NCBI GenBank assembly: GCA_947650285.1
Contig: CANTFL010000068.1
Coordinates: forward strand, 62,001-126,000
Length of the DNA: 64,000 nucleotides
Direction: 5' to 3'
Source of the DNA: Hyaloperonospora brassicae
Taxonomy: Eukaryota; Oomycota; Peronosporomycetes; Peronosporales; Peronosporaceae
Positions 30,503 to 42,109 of the stretch are shown in pieces (position 1 is the first letter of the stretch; the number at the start of each line of letters is the position of its first letter). The notes below the pieces were generated by a model, which was given only the letters and a program-made list of their open reading frames with translations, did no database searches and was not told the DNA's origin. The translations under genes were made by a program, and so were the position numbers.

Positions 30503-33100
30503 CTAGTTCTTTGGAGGCCCGAACAGCCCACCGTCACCATCCCAGTCAGAGTCGGAGTCAGAATCAGAGTCCGACTCGACGGCACGCATTCGTGCAGCAG
30601 CACTAGAAATCGGCAACCCGGCAGGAGGTACTGAAGCGCTTATTGGCTTCGGAGCTGGAGCAGAAGTGCTCGTTCCTGCTTTTGCTGGAGCCCCCACTGA
30701 CTGGGCGACGGCAGGTTTCGTCTCTGATACACCAAACAGACCACCGTCTTCATCGCTCCAGTCATCACTGTCATCGTCGTCCGAGGACTGCTGACGATTG
30801 ACTAATGGCTTACTAAGCGGCACCGAAGTAGCGACCGCAGGTGTGAGTGTTGAGATTCGAGCTGGCGTCGATGCACCAAACAGACCCCCGTCATCGTCGC
30901 TCCAGTCATCACTATCGTCGTCCGAAGAATGATGCCGACTGATCAATGGCGCAGCAGGCAGCACTGGTACCGGCGCAGCAGCTTTCTGTGCCGAACTCAG
31001 AGCTGGCGGCGGTATCGATTTTGGCGCAGATTGAGAAGGTGGTGCTCCAAACATATCACTTTCATCGGACTCGCTCGAGTCGCTCAGCGCCCGCGACTGT
31101 CGAGTCTGTGTTGCTGAAGCAACAACTGCAGCAGCAGCAGCGGGAGGCTTGCCTGGTTGGCTCATCCCAAACAGACCTTCGTCGTCATCATCATCGTCAC
31201 TGTCGCTATCACTGACATCGCGTGCAACCACAGGAGATGGTCTAGCGGCAGCCGCTGAAGGCGGCTTGGCAACTATTGGAGGCGATTTGGCAACAGCTGG
31301 TGAAGCCCTGGCAGCTGCTGACTGATTTGCACCGAAAAGACCGCTAGTATCGCTATCGTCGCTGTCATCGCTTTCGCCCTCACCAAACAGACCACTTGGA
31401 GGCGCACGGCGTACTGGTTGAGAAGGTCGGGCAGATACGTCACTTTCCTCCGAGTCACTGGAGTCACTGAGCACCCGTGGTTGTCGAGCTTGTGTTGGTG
31501 GCGCAGCAACTGGTGCCGCTGCAGGAAGCTGGACTGCTTGCGGTACTCCAAACAGACCTTCATCGTTGTCATCGTCATCATCGCTATCACTGTCGCTATC
31601 GCGGATGTCACGCGTAACCACAGGAGATGGTCTAGGGGCAACTGCTGGAGGCGGCTTGGCAGCAACAACTGGTGAGTCCCTGGCAGCTCTTGACTTGTTC
31701 GCGCCGAAAAGACCGCTAGTATCGCTATTGTCGCTGTCATCGCTTTCGCCCTCGCCAAAAAGACCACTCTGAGGGGCACGGTGTACCGGTTGCGAACGAG
31801 GAGCTGATGTCGGCGGAGCTGTGCTGGCGCCAAACAAGCCCGAGTCGTCATCATCTTCGCCACTGCTGCTATCAGAATACAAAGCGCGTCGCGGTCGTGG
31901 AGCAGTAGTGCTTGGCTGCGGTGGGGTAGACTCAGGTGCTGACGGACGACCAAAAAGTCCGCTCGTGTCACTTTCGTCGGAATCCGCGCGTCGTCGAGGC
32001 GGCTTGGCAGCTGCGGGCGGACGACCGAACAAGCCGCTCATATCACTCTCGCCAGAATTCGAGCGTTGGCGAGGTGCAAGCGACGACCTCTCCGACTCCT
32101 CCGAGCTCGATCGATACCGCGAATGCGACATCGAGCGTCTCGATCCCTTCGACGTCGACGTTGCATCGGACGCCGACGCTTCCGAGTCCGACTCGGAGCC
32201 CGAACTGCTATAGGACGACACGTCACTCCCATCATCGCTGTCACTGTACTCTTCGGGTGCAGCACCCAAGCCGAGCGTCTCGTCCTCGAGAAACTCTCTT
32301 GTTCCGATGATAAACGGCAGCGGCCGTTCGTTGTAAATGTCCAGCACTGTTTCGAACGGCGACGACGTCTCCTTGTGCTCGTTCGCCTTCTCACCGTCTT
32401 CGTCGTCGTCGTCGTCCTCCTCGTCCATCATCACAAAGAGCTTCATAGCTTCCATACCCATATCTAGAGCCGACCTGTACTTTGTCACAATGGACTCTGC
32501 AGCCGCCTTCGCGCCTCCTCCTGCTCCTCCTCCCTCCCTGTCCAACGACGAATGGCCAGTCGAAGTAGCAGCAGCAGTAGCAGAGACTGCAGTACTCGTA
32601 GCCGCTGGTCCTGTCTCGTCTTTGTCCTTGTCCCGCTTGACCGTCTCGTGCTTGTCGCCACTTGGCGTTTCTAAGCTATAGAAATCCTCCTGCTCTTCGT
32701 CGTACACGCGGTTCTCCATAAACTGGTTGTTCGACAGCAACAGGAACTGGTTCAGTGTGTTCTTCAGGCGCACGTGCGCAGCATCGGCGTCGGCGGCAAT
32801 GTCCCGCACGCGGTCTTCGAGGGCTTTCGTCCGTACGAACAAATCCGTCGAGTACCGCTTTAGAAACGTGTGCATCGAGTGATCCGAGTGCAGCGTCCAC
32901 TTAGAAACGTCCTGTGCCAACGCGGCCAGCGTCGTCGCCTCGGGCGCGGGCGGTACTGCCGCATCGCTGTCTTCGGGACCTGCAGACGCATCGGGTGGCG
33001 CATGGGGTTCGTCAGTAGTGACGGACGGAGGGGGCGGCGGAGGGGGCGCCATGGCAACGAGCGCGCGCTCGGCGTCCGGCGCGGCCTGTAGAGCCAGCAT
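30503..33100 (-). CDS. WASHC2: WASH complex subunit FAM21/WASHC2-like, 865 aa
   Basis: A single exon. The start is the first ATG at 33100 (MLALQAAPDA). The N-terminal head matches FAM21: WTLHSDHSMHTFLKRYS, RLKNTLNQFLLLSNNQF with ENRVYDEE after it, and ERPLPFIIGTREF. This is the part that joins the WASH complex on endosomes, where it drives Arp2/3 actin patches for retromer cargo sorting. The tail is long, acidic and disordered, with at least 12 Asp/Ser-rich GLFG repeats (such as SDTSGLFG and DDDDEGLFG). These correspond to the LFa motifs that bind retromer VPS35. A ~124-residue unit is tandemly duplicated within the tail. The extreme C-terminus is GGLFGPPKN. Confidence 0.92.
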   Translation of the reverse strand: MLALQAAPDAERALVAMAPPPPPPPSVTTDEPHAPPDASAGPEDSDAAVPPAPEATTLAALAQDVSKWTLHSDHSMHTFLKRYSTDLFVRTKALEDRVRDIAADADAAHVRLKNTLNQFLLLSNNQFMENRVYDEEQEDFYSLETPSGDKHETVKRDKDKDETGPAATSTAVSATAAATSTGHSSLDREGGGAGGGAKAAAESIVTKYRSALDMGMEAMKLFVMMDEEDDDDDEDGEKANEHKETSSPFETVLDIYNERPLPFIIGTREFLEDETLGLGAAPEEYSDSDDGSDVSSYSSSGSESDSEASASDATSTSKGSRRSMSHSRYRSSSEESERSSLAPRQRSNSGESDMSGLFGRPPAAAKPPRRRADSDESDTSGLFGRPSAPESTPPQPSTTAPRPRRALYSDSSSGEDDDDSGLFGASTAPPTSAPRSQPVHRAPQSGLFGEGESDDSDNSDTSGLFGANKSRAARDSPVVAAKPPPAVAPRPSPVVTRDIRDSDSDSDDDDDNDEGLFGVPQAVQLPAAAPVAAPPTQARQPRVLSDSSDSEESDVSARPSQPVRRAPPSGLFGEGESDDSDDSDTSGLFGANQSAAARASPAVAKSPPIVAKPPSAAAARPSPVVARDVSDSDSDDDDDDEGLFGMSQPGKPPAAAAAVVASATQTRQSRALSDSSESDESDMFGAPPSQSAPKSIPPPALSSAQKAAAPVPVLPAAPLISRHHSSDDDSDDWSDDDGGLFGASTPARISTLTPAVATSVPLSKPLVNRQQSSDDDDSDDWSDEDGGLFGVSETKPAVAQSVGAPAKAGTSTSAPAPKPISASVPPAGLPISSAAARMRAVESDSDSDSDSDWDGDGGLFGPPKN
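31030..31790 (-). repeat. Internal ~372-bp tandem duplication in the FAM21 tail
   Basis: Two units in register about 372 bp apart (for example the segments ending at 31380 and 31752). They encode GLFGEGESDDSD, SDTSGLFGAN, a Pro/Ala linker, SPVV.RD..DSDSD, DEGLFG and a Ser-rich spacer. Each adds three retromer-binding-type motifs. The units differ at many bases, so the duplication is not very recent. Confidence 0.8.
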
Positions 33101-34376
33101 TGGGTGCTTCGTTTCTATTTGGCTCTTGTATCGCGTGATAAATTGTGAGAGCGCGAGGCTGGTCGAGTGTCGACGGTAGTTGATGTGTGGGACGCGATAA
33201 ACGAGGCGCTGCGACAAGGCAATTCGGAACCAAGCGAGCTGCTTATGTTGCTGCTCGCGGAAGACACACGCGCGAGGGGCCGATTGGAAATAGAAACAAG
33301 CGCGGAAAAAAGCATGTACGGCGTTTTTACATAAGCACTTGGGCTAAAAAGCGCAAGAGATAATGTCGCGGTAACATGCGCGAGCTTTTTTTTACAAGAT
33401 CGATGGCAAACCGCAGTATCTGCTTGGGACAAAGAAGTTCAACAACAAGAGAGTCTTTCGTCTGGGGAAAGATGAGCTACCCACATCAATCCAATTACAA
33501 GTCACGGAACTACCGATTGTTGAGCGCGGCTGGAAAAAAGCGAGAACGTACGATCGCGTTCTGTGGAGAGAGCACTTCGGTTGTGACTTCCATCGAAAGT
33601 AAAGACCGCACTGCTTGTACTGACTCAGGTGTCACCTCGACGACTCGTAGGGCGTTACTTGACTTTGCTATAGCTTCTGGTGAGCTGCAGCAAGTCCAGC
33701 GATGTCAAACGGTGGACACGAATGAAGAACACGATGTTGTTGCGAGTGGCAGTGCATGTGCGAGAAAGGAAATGCGATTGAGGCACGATTTTGTGTACAG
33801 TTTGTACGGTACTGTTGCGCAAAGGAGAGCGTGAGGTGGCCGATTCTGCATTCGGTGGCGGGCCATCTCATTCCTTGGTAGTGATCGATTGATTGATTGC
33901 TGTTCGATACAGTAAGGTGTGCCGTTGGTTTCAACAGTCATACGTGCGAGAGAGAGAGAGCGCATTTGTGGACCTATCAAGAATTGATAACAGTACTGTA
34001 GTACGAAAGGATGAGATCTCGATACGACGTGGGAAAGATGGCGCGTGCATCGAAAAGCACATGTTAACTCCTTTCGTGCGATGCAACAGTCAAGTGCCAC
34101 GTTACGAGTACGAAAAGGAGAACAACTACCGACACTGCGTTGTTTGCAGACACTTTTTCCTGCGCAAACTTGGACTGCCTGAACAATAACGAGGCGATTG
34201 GTAGACCGTGAGGATGAAATACACGAGGACGAGCGACGTGGACGGCTTGTTCGAGATGGACGCTACGGACGGTCTTGCGCGCCCATACAGTTCTGTACGT
34301 TCACATTCTATTTCGTCGTCACGCACAGGCTCGTTGAACGCGACGGCAAAACTTTTGCCAGCAGTCGATTCGGCGC
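33101..34376. other. Intergenic, no gene recognised
   Basis: Between two minus-strand genes. It holds the 5' leader of the FAM21 gene and the 3' end of the GST gene. A frame at 33376-33834 (+) has no recognised motif. A GA run lies near 33950. Confidence 0.4.
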
Positions 34377-35514
34377 TTACGACGACTGCTGCGAAGCCTG
34401 CGCCGACGTCGGCGATGCGGGTGAATGGACATCTTCACCGCCACTGGTGCAACATGTCTTCGTGAGCACTTTCGACCCGAACGTTGATCGCCAATGTGGT
34501 GGCCACGTCGTCTCAATTGACGCTCGCGCACACAATCGCACGTAGAAACTTGCGAGACGCGGGTACAGCCCATCGAGCTGCAGGCCACACCGTACTGCGT
34601 ACGCAATGTTTGTAAAGAGCGTAAAGTCGCACAGATACGGCACGTTGGGGTCCACGAGATACTGGTGGCCATCCAGATACGTCTCCCACAGTCGCAACTC
34701 GCACTCGACCGACGCCCACTTGGCATTCACAACTGCGACATTCCGCTTCTCGTGCGGGAATCGACGCAAGTAGACGACCAAATCGCCCACGACGGACAAG
34801 ATCTCGTTCGATTCATGCAAACGGGACTGCGCCACGGCGTACAGAGCTGGGGACCGTGGCATACAAGGTGCCTCGTAGTACGCCTTCTCCAGGTACGCCA
34901 AGATCGCGCCAGATTCGTACACGATTGTACGACCCTGCGACATGCCGACCGCCGGATGTCGCAACGTGTCCGACATTGCTGCCTCGTCGACATTGCTCAG
35001 ACCTTCACGTGTCACTGTTGTTGTTGACCTTGTTGCAGTTGCATCGATTGTTTGTCCAGCTGTTCGCTCCTCCTCGGCCTGTTGTCGTGTCGGCTCAACT
35101 GGCTCGACGAGGACCGGGATCCGCATGCGCGGATTCAGCGCGCGAAAGAACGGCGTCTTGAGCACACCACTCGAGAAGCTGATACAGACACTACGGTAGG
35201 GCAGTCGCTTTTCTTCGAGGGCAATCAAAATGCGCCAAGCTGCAAGAGAGAGAGAGAGAGAGAGAGAAAGACACACACATGACAATAGGATACGTTTGTT
35301 CAGACCGTGACACAGCGGACTGTCGGCCGGAACAGGACAAGCACAGAGCCTTTCGTCGATGCCCTACAAAAGATCAGTACGAATGGAGCAGTGGTATCGC
35401 ACCTTGCGGGCTGCCGGATCCCCAATAGACCACGCGCTCGTGCGGCATCGGAGCCGACTGCAGCATCTCATGTTCACTGGAGACCAAGTTGTTTGCTTGC
35501 GAAGCCGACGCCAT
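34377..35514 (-). CDS. Glutathione S-transferase, 324 aa
   Basis: Exons are 35514-35403 and 35239-34377. The 163-nt intron (AAG|gtgcga...cttgcag|CTT) splits an Ala codon, giving 325 codons in frame. The start is MASASQANNL. The thioredoxin-like N-terminal domain reads RVVYWGSGSPQAWRILIALE, then KRLPYRSV and RALNPRMRIPVLVE, with the Ser/Pro turn at the usual catalytic place and YESGAILAYLEKAY for gamma-glutamyl binding. A ~45-residue insert rich in Thr/Glu separates strands of this domain. The helical C-terminal domain includes VDPNVPYLCDFTLFTNIAY. It should conjugate glutathione to electrophiles in the cytosol. The intron 3' end has a long CT tract. A broken partial copy lies at 38135-39180. 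Confidence 0.9.
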
Positions 35515-36582
35515 TGCGTGGGGGACGGACAGACAGACAGACGGACGGACGGACGGACAGCTGCGGCTGGCGGCCTCTCGGTGGGTGGGTGGGTGGGTGG
35601 ATGGGTTTTTCGGTCGGCTGTTGTGTGTACGCACACCACGGGCGACCTCCCGACAACAACGCCGTCGAGTCTCTGACCCGCTCGGACTACAAGTTCAAGG
35701 AACGCGAGTTGAGGATGACGGAGCACTGACACGTACATTTGTCGACGAAAGGTCGTAAACTCTACGCGATCGAAGGCGTACAAAATGCAGAACAGCTTTG
35801 TAGGAACGCACGTCTCAAAGATTCGTCGTGTGTTGTTTCAGCGTCTATCTCTCTCTCTCTCACTCTCGCAGGGAAGTCGACAGCGCTAATCTTTTGACTA
35901 ATGCTTTCGTCGTAGCGGATTACGTCCGTCTCAGGTGTCACGGACGGGATCACCGTCAAAAGCCGCAGGAAACAACAGGGCTTTGTAGGATGTTGGTGAG
36001 GGCTGTGTAGAATGTTGAGGGGTACGAGATCACGCTTGTGGATGGGAATGGGTAGCTGCATACTGCGTTAGACAGGAGTTGTATACCGCGTCTGGAAAGG
36101 GGTTGTAAGCACGAGGCTGTCTAGACGGTTGAATTGGGAACGAGTCTGATAGAGCGGAATGGGATCGTCTCGACGGGACATTATGGACCTCGCACCGTGA
36201 GCGAATGGTGCAGCTGCAAGACCTCGTGCCATCTCTACATGGAGGGAAGGGGAGTTGAGCGATAGCACTGTCCTGTGCGCTGCGAAATGCAGTCGACGAC
36301 GATTTGCATCACGTGGCGTCATCTTCATTCACTGTTTCGCGGGTATTCCCGTAGCACTGCCACCAGGCCATGCACGATACAGCTACGTCTTTACGCCGCA
36401 ACTTTTCTCAGCGACCGGCGCGAGTCGCTTGATCCCCAGCATCGCAATCCATCACACTCTCTGTCCGTCAAGCCGAACACGACGTGCTATCACGCGTTCA
36501 TTTCCCAATACGCTTCTCACTCGACACTCGACCTCGTACGACTTGCCTTTGTCTTTGCAGTTGCGCACATACAAGTGCAACA
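35515..36582. other. Divergent promoter region between GST and lipase genes
   Basis: No gene recognised. Immediately upstream of the GST ATG is a short array of GACG/GACA units (35528-35560) and then GGGT units (35581-35603). The lipase leader carries a pyrimidine-rich stretch ending in gtctttgcag at 36560, which could be a 3' splice site of a leader intron, but no donor was fixed. Confidence 0.4.
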
Positions 36583-38028
36583 ATGTTTGTGCCGTTCCGC
36601 GATGCCGTCTTCGTGCTCCTCATCGCAGCACTGTCGCTCGTCAATACACGAGCGACGAATTCGTACCCGATCGTGCTCGTCAATGGGTTCTCCGGCTGGG
36701 GTCGTGACGAGTTTTCGGGTTTCCGGTACTGGGGTGGCATTCAAGGGGATTTCCAGAACGAGCTCACGGCTCGAGGGTATACGGTCTATACTGCTGCAGT
36801 TGGTCCCTTTTCAAGCAACTGGGATCGGGCTTGTGAGCTGTACGCTATTATCAAAGGCGGACAGGTCGACTATGGCAAGCAACACTCGGCCACGCACAAG
36901 CACCTTCGCTTTGGACGCAACTACACGGGCCTCTACACAAAGTGGGGCACAGTCAACTCGGATGGCTCGATCAACAAGGTCCACCTCATCGGACACAGTA
37001 TGGGCGGCCAGACCATACGAATGTTGGCTCAGATGCTCGCGCATGGCACCACCGGTGCACCTGGCGAGGAAGATCCGTCGTCGCATCCGTTGTTCGCTGG
37101 TGGGAAGAGCTGGGTGCACTCGATAACGACCATGTCAGCGCCAAACCAGGGCACGACCCTCGCCGACGGCTTCTCTGTCATTGGCGACCAAGTCAAAGAC
37201 CTGCTTGCAGGTGTGCTGAACCTTGTCGGGATCCTTGGAACCAATGCCGAGACGTTCTACGACGTCAAATTGGATCAATGGGGGATTTCAAGTAAGCGGT
37301 CAGGTGAGACGCTGCAAGCGTACCTCGGCCGCGTCTTTTCCAGCAGTATCTTTGATCCGGGCTTTCAAGACGTGTGTCTATGGAGTTTGTCCACTCGCGG
37401 TGCGAAAGAAGAAGCGACGTGGGTGAAGACGCTGAGTGACGTGTACTACTACAGCTACACCACCGTGGACACGTTTGATACGCGAGACGTGCGCTTTCGC
37501 AAGATCTCGCTGCCCCATCCCCTGACCATGCTGTTGGTTCTCAAACCCCTGGCAGTCTTTCTCGGCGGGCGGTATGCACCTGACAACATGAAGCTACCCA
37601 CGGACTGGCAACCGAATGATGGCGTTGTGAATTCGATTTCGATGGCTTCCGACGGTGTCGGGAGTGTCGCAACGTTCACCGGTACATCTCAACTGGGCAC
37701 GTGGAACCTGTTGCCGCAACTGAATCGACTTGACCATCTTGGTATTACTGGCATCACGCTCCACACACAGGTGTTGGAACTGTACGAGGGCCACGCTGCA
37801 CTGTTGGCATCTCTGCCGACTACCTCTAGTGCCCGTCGACTGCAAAACAGCTCGATCGAAGCCGCTGTGAAACTCGACACGGCCATCGGGGACTTGTCCG
37901 TAGCGACAGCAAGCGTAGAGACCAAGGGCGATCTGGAAGCTTTGTGCGCGAGTCCCAAGAACGCATACGCCCAGAACTACTGCACTAAGATGCTTCAGTC
38001 CGTAGACACGAATACGGTACACGGATAA
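36583..38028 (+). CDS. Secreted triacylglycerol lipase, bacterial family I.5-like, 481 aa
   Basis: A single exon. The start ATG 36583 gives a clear signal peptide (MFVPFRDAVFVLLIAALSLV, cleavage near NTRA). The mature part follows the Geobacillus/Staphylococcus lipase pattern: YPIVLVNGFSGWGRDEF (oxyanion region), FSSNWDRACE, and GHSMGG with nucleophile Ser139. The acid Asp346 is in NDGVVN and His385 is in DHLGITG. Spacing of the triad is close to that of the bacterial enzymes. The zinc site of this family also seems present: Asp in NWDRA, two His in DYGKQHSATHKHLRFGR, and Asp in KLDQWG. The enzyme would cleave lipids outside the cell. Such a sequence in a eukaryote suggests old transfer from bacteria. 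The C-terminal ~80 residues are an extension. Confidence 0.92.
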   Translation: MFVPFRDAVFVLLIAALSLVNTRATNSYPIVLVNGFSGWGRDEFSGFRYWGGIQGDFQNELTARGYTVYTAAVGPFSSNWDRACELYAIIKGGQVDYGKQHSATHKHLRFGRNYTGLYTKWGTVNSDGSINKVHLIGHSMGGQTIRMLAQMLAHGTTGAPGEEDPSSHPLFAGGKSWVHSITTMSAPNQGTTLADGFSVIGDQVKDLLAGVLNLVGILGTNAETFYDVKLDQWGISSKRSGETLQAYLGRVFSSSIFDPGFQDVCLWSLSTRGAKEEATWVKTLSDVYYYSYTTVDTFDTRDVRFRKISLPHPLTMLLVLKPLAVFLGGRYAPDNMKLPTDWQPNDGVVNSISMASDGVGSVATFTGTSQLGTWNLLPQLNRLDHLGITGITLHTQVLELYEGHAALLASLPTTSSARRLQNSSIEAAVKLDTAIGDLSVATASVETKGDLEALCASPKNAYAQNYCTKMLQSVDTNTVHG

Positions 38029-38134
38029 AGGCGGTTGGTGTACGTGGACGAAGACGTATCATTGCTTTGACTAGCGTCGTCCGAATGACTTGACGAGTGC
38101 ACGTAGAGCCTTACTGGATGCGGTAGTGTTTTAC

Positions 38135-39180
38135 TTAACACAGGTACAATCCACCGAGTTGCAAGTCACACCGTACTGCGTACGCAATGTTTGTAAAGAG
38201 CGTAAAGTCGCACAGATACGGCACATTGGGGTCCACGAGATACTGGTGGCCATCCAAATACGTCTCCCACAGTCGCAACTCGCACTTGACCGACGCCCAC
38301 TTGGCATTCACAACTGCGACATTCCGCTTCTCGTGCGGGAATCGACGCAAGTAGACGACCAAATCGCCCACGACGGACAAGATCTCGTTCGATTCATGCA
38401 GACGGGACTGCGCCACGGCGTACAGAGCTGGGGACCGTGGCATACAAGGTGCCTCGTCGTACGCCTTCTCCAGGCACGCCAAGATCGCGCTAGATTCGTA
38501 CACGATTGTACGACCCTGCGACATATTGACCGCCGGATGTCGCAACGTGTCCGACATTGCTGTCTCGTCGACATTGCTCAGACCTGCACATGTCACTGTC
38601 GTACTTGTTGTTGGTGTAGTTAAAGTTGCTGTACTTGTTGTTGTCGCATCGCTTGCGTGTTCAGTAGCTCTTGTTAGCAGATATTGCTTCTTACAGTTCG
38701 TGAAGGTGTTGAGGTTTAAGTGCAAGACCTGTTACACGTACGTTACAGCCATACTCGATTGGCTGAGAAGTGATTACTTGACAGATGGGAGGGGGGGATA
38801 CGGTCGTCATGTCGGGTCATCGAGTTGTCGCGACATATGGGACAAGGAGATAGAGACGCGACCAGATAGCAACATGTGATGATGAGTGGACTGGATGTAC
38901 GCCATGTGCAACCTAATCTGGTCAAGTGGCAGTTTCTGTGGACGGCATGTTGTAGTGTTGACAGACGCCTTTGAATACGATTTACTTTTACTTCTGTCAT
39001 CTTTTGCGCAAGAGCCACTTTATCACCTACTCACAGCTCTCTCTCTCCTCCACCTGTTGTCGTACCGGCTTGATTGTCTCCACGAGAAGAAGGATATGCC
39101 TGTGCGGGTTCAGCGGCCGAAGCAAAGGCTTCTGGACACGCCATCTGGGAAATTGATACAAACACTGTACGTGGTAAGTC
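38135..39180 (-). pseudogene. Partial GST pseudogene, interrupted by ~360 bp
   Basis: Two blocks match the GST gene. Block 1 (about 38151-38665) is nearly identical to 34571-35050 and keeps the reading frame (YLRRFPHEKRNVAVVNAKWA). Block 2 (about 39030-39175) matches 35059-35200 but is far more diverged. Between them is ~360 bp of unrelated sequence. Exon 1 and the last ~60 codons are missing, so no full enzyme can be made. It lies downstream of the lipase gene, in the same orientation as the parent. The uneven divergence suggests later gene conversion of block 1 or two separate events. Confidence 0.88.
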
Positions 39181-41129
39181 CATTACACTGGCCTACCGAA
39201 CCTAACGAAAAATAGGTGCGATTCGAGCTCGAAGGGTTATTTGGGCGATGCCCTCTGGTAGTTGATGCCGGCCAACATTTCAGTTAGCATGTTCAATCGA
39301 CCAGGCAGCGACACGTATTGAGTGGTGAGCGGAGAGCTGGTAAGTATGATTGCACTGACATCTGGTTGTAACAGTCACATCTTTTTACGTAATGGATCAA
39401 CCGATTTCACAGTTCCGTCTTGTTTTACGTGAACGAGACCGTCACTTGCATGTTTCCTTCGGCTTGACAACGGACGAGCGGTTCCGGAGAGGAGGCTTAC
39501 ACATTGACTTGACAACGGACAAGGGATTATGGAGAGGGAGCTTCCACGTTCATCAGTGTATGCGTACCGTAACACGCATATCCATGATTGTACCCCCATC
39601 ATACAAAGTATTCGTATACATTGACAATCATAGGCGGTTTACCTGTTCGGCGCAGTGCACAACGAACACAAAAGAGACGGCCGCCTACGTTGCTATTCGA
39701 GCCTAGCCCAACATTGCTACAATACCATAAGTGGACCGCCGTACTGACTGATGTCTGTGATTGAATGTAATCAGCTTATAGCAGGTCCCATTCGAATGTA
39801 CGCTGGGACACCGACGCCTACTTCATCTTTTCCAAGGACACCTGAAGACTATCCGTAATACTTTCCTTCATACGTTTCTTCACATAAATGCCAATTTTCG
39901 GGTTTTTCTTTCGAAGCACACACCGTTCAGGGTCTCTTTAAACCAACTTCGCACGATCAGGACCTTCAGTCGCTGACGACTAGTCATTCCTGACCGCCTC
40001 ACTGTAACGGGGTGAGCCCGTAACGTGATTGTGGCACCAAAATAGCGTCAATAGGAATATTATCCTATTCGACAATCTTCCTCGATATTGACTTTTATCG
40101 GTAAATTATTGAAGGAATGTTACCTTCGAGTGTGACGTTCGGCACCGCTCCGCACATTAATTGATATAGGCCATTATATCGACCAACTAAACCACAATCA
40201 CTGCTTAACGCGCACAACGGGTAGTGATAAAATGCTTGAAAAAGGGATTACAATATGATTTAATCAAGATAGAACTAAGGGTAGCGATACCATGATACTT
40301 CAATATGGTATATGAACAGCTCCACTTTCCCTCATTCTGAGCTATTCTTGCTCGAATTGTTACCCTTCCTCTGCACGAACTGTTTACTTGGGATTCTGGA
40401 AGCGCGCACCCTCGCATTGATGACGATGCAAGGGCCTTTCTAGTCATCTGTGTACGAGTGTGCTCCATTACACCTGGTAGTATTTCGTAGTCCGTCCGAA
40501 GACAGCAAAACATCATTTACCATGAGCACGCAAAATGACAAGGAAATCCCCCACGCCACGCGTCAAAGCTAGTCTCTATAAGTGATATCGAATAGAATGC
40601 GGTTGAGAGAATGCGTTCTTCCTCTGGAAATACCGCCATTAGTGTCATGGTCGAGGATCCAAACAGAGATCAACCGTACCGGGGCGGGTCAAGACTAGGG
40701 TCTTAGGGATCAAGATCCACGAACCATATGCTTCTGATTCATAAAAAGGTATCAAGACCCGTCTTGGACAATGTTTGAGCTGCCACGACCCGAGTTTAGG
40801 GCTTGGTCGGTTTTTTGAATTCCTAGACATGGTAAAATCGATATTCTTGCTTACTCGCAGCACATCCAATACACTTGAGTTGCATCACGGCCAACGCAAT
40901 TAACGGAATTGTAGTGAAGCACGATTTCGAAAATGGTGGACCAGGAGGCCGACGATGTGATATATAAGGGTCCGTACGCCAGGAAAATATCCCGGATAGA
41001 AAGAGAATACCCATGGGTGAAAGTACTGGTAGAGGAGAAGAATTGACCGGACCAAGTAACGGGAGGATTGTGGCACATGTACCAGTTACATGGTACTGAC
41101 GGAATGGATCACGATCTCTTATGGTGGGC

Positions 41130-41325
41130 CCCGTACCCTCAAGGTGGACCTCGAGCTGATCAACGTAGACCCAGGTAGACCTCGGGTCCATCAAGGTAGA
41201 CCTCGGCCCCTCAAGGTAGACCTCGGCCCCTCAAGATAGACATCAGGTCCTTCGAGGTGGATCCCCAGTCTTTTGAGTTGAACCTCGGGTACTTCGAGGC
41301 GGATTTCGAGTCCCTTTGGGTCAAG
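41130..41325 (+). repeat. Degenerate ~20-bp tandem array
   Basis: About nine to ten units of a sequence like ctcaaggtagacctcggccc. Two neighbouring units (about 41190-41230) are identical, and copies toward both ends drift (ccttcgaggtggatccccag). The function is unknown; it could be the leader or LTR region of a decayed retroelement. Confidence 0.8.
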
Positions 41326-42109
41326 CTACTCTTGACCAGTCGAATCAGGATTAGGACATAAAGCGAAGACAAAGTAAAGGAGTTAAAGAATAGGACGGTG
41401 GTGAACACTTCTCAATTTGGGATCTTCTTGCAACGACTACATCGTTCTAAAGGAATTTAGTAAGTCTGCACGCCTGTTCGGGGTGAGGAATACACTTTGC
41501 CCCCCTCGTTGAAGATAGTTTGTAGCAAGAACAAGTGCAAGCAGAGCCCCAGGAAGTATTTGGCCTGTGGGTTCGTCGAGTAGCACACTGCCCAAGATCC
41601 GCTTTTGGAAGCAATCTCCCGACTCCGCCGTCAGGGAGTCGAGCAAAGACCAGGTGTTTCATAACCCTGATAAATCAAGGAAAAGTCCAGGATCGACAAG
41701 GTTCCTGGATAATTCGGTTATAAGTCCACTATCGGAGGAGTCGATCGAGTGGTCACCTATTGGCACACCAAGTGAAGTATATCCACTCGGAGAAGACCAA
41801 GTATGGCTCTACCAAGACTAAGATCTTTTACGAGCGAAGGTTGTTTCGAGCGTTTTTGCTTAAATGGAAATGGATTTTACCGGAATGGCTAGTTGAAAAG
41901 TGAATTGTATCCGATACGTCTTTGCAATTCTAAATCAATGGCTGTCAGAAGCCAATGGCTCTCAGCCACCGATGCTACCTGTCATTTCTCCTACTTGGCG
42001 TTGTAGTCCTACCCTTAAGTAATTACTTCTTGTACGACATCTTCCGTAAAACACCGCTATGTCTTATCCAAAATCGTGGTGTTTCGTATCATTTACTCAC
42101 TCATCCACG

